Part shown: positions 62,705 through 64,000 of the stretch, piece after piece
How positions within the stretch are numbered: the first letter of the stretch is position 1
How the letters are laid out: every line of letters starts with the position of its first letter
Position numbers and translations under genes: made by a program
DNA from: Bacteroidales bacterium UBA2287
GTDB lineage: Bacteria; Bacteroidota; Bacteroidia; Bacteroidales; Tenuifilaceae
Reading direction: 5' to 3'
Length of the DNA stretch: 64,000 nucleotides
Assembly: GCA_002345675.1 (NCBI GenBank)
Contig: DDWL01000037.1
Span: forward strand, 52,830 to 116,829
Notes under the pieces: generated by a model
Told to the model about the DNA's origin: nothing
Database searches by the model: none
The model's input: the letters and a program-made list of their open reading frames with translations, nothing else

Positions 62705-63880
62705 ATGGACAATAAACTAAATATCCTATTACTCGAGGACTCCGACTCCGATGCCGATTTGCTTGTGCGCTTTTTAAGGAAACAGGGCGTCGACTTTGGT
62801 TTTACTCGGGTTTATAATAGGGACGACTTTACTTCGGCACTCAATGCATGTACCTTCGATATTATAATTTCCGACCATTCGCTTCCACAGTTTACGGGCA
62901 TGGAGGCATTTCGCATAGTTAAGAACCAAAATGTTAGTATTCCCTTTATTTTAGTTACCGGCACCCTAACCGAAAAAGTTTTAATTGAGTACTCCAAGGA
63001 AGGAGTTGACGACTATATTCTAAAGTCAAACCTTTTACGTTTACCCTCGGCTATTGAACATGTAATAAGCAAGAAAAAAATTGAAAAATTAAATAATCAA
63101 TTAGAACGGGCCTATTTTCACATTAAGGAAAGCATAAACTACGCAAAAACTATACAGGATGCAATGCTCCCAAATCCATCAATGCTAAACAACTTTTTTT
63201 CCGATTCCTTTATTCTCTTCAAACCAAAGGATACTATATGTGGCGATTTTTACTGGTTTAAGGACGACGAGAACGCCTTTTTTGTTGTGGCTGCCGACTG
63301 TACCGGCCACGGTGTTCCTGGCGCATTGCTTAGCATGATTGGAATCGAAAAACTAGGCAACATTGTATTAGAAACGAAAGAACCCGCTGAAATACTAAAC
63401 AAGCTTAACAAGAGTATAACTAGCGCTTTGCTCCAATCGTCACGTTCGGCAAATAGCGACGATGGAATGGACATAGCTTTATGTTCTTTTAACAAGAAAA
63501 ATAGAACTATACGCTTTGCTGGCGCAAACAGGCCTCTCTGGATTGTTCGAAATAACAAATGCGAAATTGAGGAGATAAAAGGTACCCGAAAAGCAATTGG
63601 GGGCGCCAACAGAGGGCTTGTCTCAAATTTCGAGGAACACGAAGTAGAGATGTGTAAAGGCGACACTATCTATCTTTTTTCCGATGGCTTTGCCGATCAG
63701 TTTGGAGGTGAAAGAAATAAAAAATTAACTCGAAGAGGTTTTAAGCGGCTATTGCTAAGCATGCAAAACCAAACAATGAGCCAGCAACAAGTTACCCTTT
63801 CCGATTTTGTCGAAAACTGGGCTTTTGGATTTAGTCAAATCGACGATATTTTAGTAATTGGTATACGGGTAGATTTTTAA
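62705..63880 (+). CDS. Response regulator with SpoIIE/RsbU-type PP2C phosphatase
   Basis: A protein of 391 residues from the ATG at 62705 (a GTG one codon upstream is possible). The receiver domain has Asp57 in ISDHSL and Lys in YILKSN. A coiled linker (KKKIEKLNNQLERAYFHIKES) leads to a PP2C phosphatase domain with GDFYWF, AADCTGHGVPGALLSM, DDGMDIALCSF and DDILVIGI metal-site motifs. RsbU-type phosphatases dephosphorylate anti-anti-sigma or STAS proteins in partner-switch stress pathways. No STAS or anti-sigma gene is in view, so the target is unknown. Co-transcribed with the kinase. Confidence 0.92.
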   Translation: MDNKLNILLLEDSDSDADLLVRFLRKQGVDFGFTRVYNRDDFTSALNACTFDIIISDHSLPQFTGMEAFRIVKNQNVSIPFILVTGTLTEKVLIEYSKEGVDDYILKSNLLRLPSAIEHVISKKKIEKLNNQLERAYFHIKESINYAKTIQDAMLPNPSMLNNFFSDSFILFKPKDTICGDFYWFKDDENAFFVVAADCTGHGVPGALLSMIGIEKLGNIVLETKEPAEILNKLNKSITSALLQSSRSANSDDGMDIALCSFNKKNRTIRFAGANRPLWIVRNNKCEIEEIKGTRKAIGGANRGLVSNFEEHEVEMCKGDTIYLFSDGFADQFGGERNKKLTRRGFKRLLLSMQNQTMSQQQVTLSDFVENWAFGFSQIDDILVIGIRVDF

Positions 63881-63885
63881 GGGAA

Positions 63886-64000
63886 GACTGAAGTCGGATG
63901 TCGGAAGCCCGAAGTCGGAAGTCTAAAGTCGGAAGTCGGAAGTCGGAAGTCGGAAGTCGGAAGTCGGAAGACTGAGAACCGAGAACCGAGAACTGAGAAC
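63886..64000. repeat. GTCGGAAGT simple tandem repeat
   Basis: About a dozen 9-bp units (GTCGGAAGT with variants), ending in three GAGAACCGA-like units at the window edge. Its reverse complement is found at 9316-9352. It begins 6 nt after the last stop codon. Confidence 0.75.

Overview
The window comes from a Bacteroidota genome (probably Bacteroidales or Marinilabiliales; I cannot place it lower). The case rests on TamB/TamA and OmpA-type envelope proteins, a type IX secretion C-terminal sorting domain, DnaJ-CbpM, PAS-rich histidine kinases, CheB-CheR-PAS fusions, A/T-rich leaders without clear Shine-Dalgarno sequences, and -7 boxes of the TAnnTTTG type known from this phylum. No rRNA, tRNA, CRISPR or phage genes were seen.

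Layout. 1-4116: end of tamB and a tamA/BamA-like gene. 4185-5054: Rpn/PD-(D/E)XK transposase-like gene. 5387-10780: OmpA with TSP3 repeats, a lone CheB domain, small membrane proteins, a ferredoxin-reductase-like flavoprotein and a baeRF-type protein. 10781-12045: a gene-poor block of dispersed repeats. 12046-16500 (minus): P-type cation ATPase with an HPF-like protein, and an AAA_14/DUF4143 ATPase. 16563-25295 (minus): a giant cyclic beta-1,2-glucan synthase (NdvB/ChvB type). 25866-29940: two PAS histidine kinases, an alpha/beta hydrolase and small ORFs. 30662-35444: M48 lipoprotein protease, a CheB-CheR-PAS fusion and a kinase-less PAS protein. 35941-40716: YunG-like protein, two convergent L,D-transpeptidases, a porin-like barrel and an OmpA lipoprotein. 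41137-51307: small stress-type proteins, three ice-binding-like (DUF3494) proteins, an OmpA lipoprotein and DnaJ/CbpM. 51703-57135: AraC-type regulator, hybrid kinase, response regulator and four small proteins. 57431-63880: UspA, AsmA/DUF748-like protein, PepSY-like protein, a kinase and a REC-SpoIIE phosphatase.

The most striking signal is regulatory. Fifteen promoters spread over 5.3-61.7 kb share one rigid architecture: GTGA-N4-TGTAAC-N15-TGTAAC-N21-YAnnTTTR. The two TGTAAC boxes are exactly 21 bp apart, the second sits where a -33 box would be, and the last element is the Bacteroidota -7 box. The start codon usually follows 20-44 nt later. These promoters drive OmpA proteins, all three ice-binding-like proteins, small membrane proteins, a CsbD-like protein, an M48 protease, a CheB domain, an AraC regulator with its hybrid kinase, and a kinase/SpoIIE pair. 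This looks like an envelope or general stress regulon under one activator. The AraC-type gene at 51703 carries the site itself and is one candidate for that activator.

A second system is a family of six MITE-like elements of about 230-240 bp. They have nested palindromes and 17-bp terminal inverted repeats. One copy has an 11-bp target-site duplication, and another sits beside a duplicated half-promoter. Several other dispersed non-coding repeats fill the remaining gaps.
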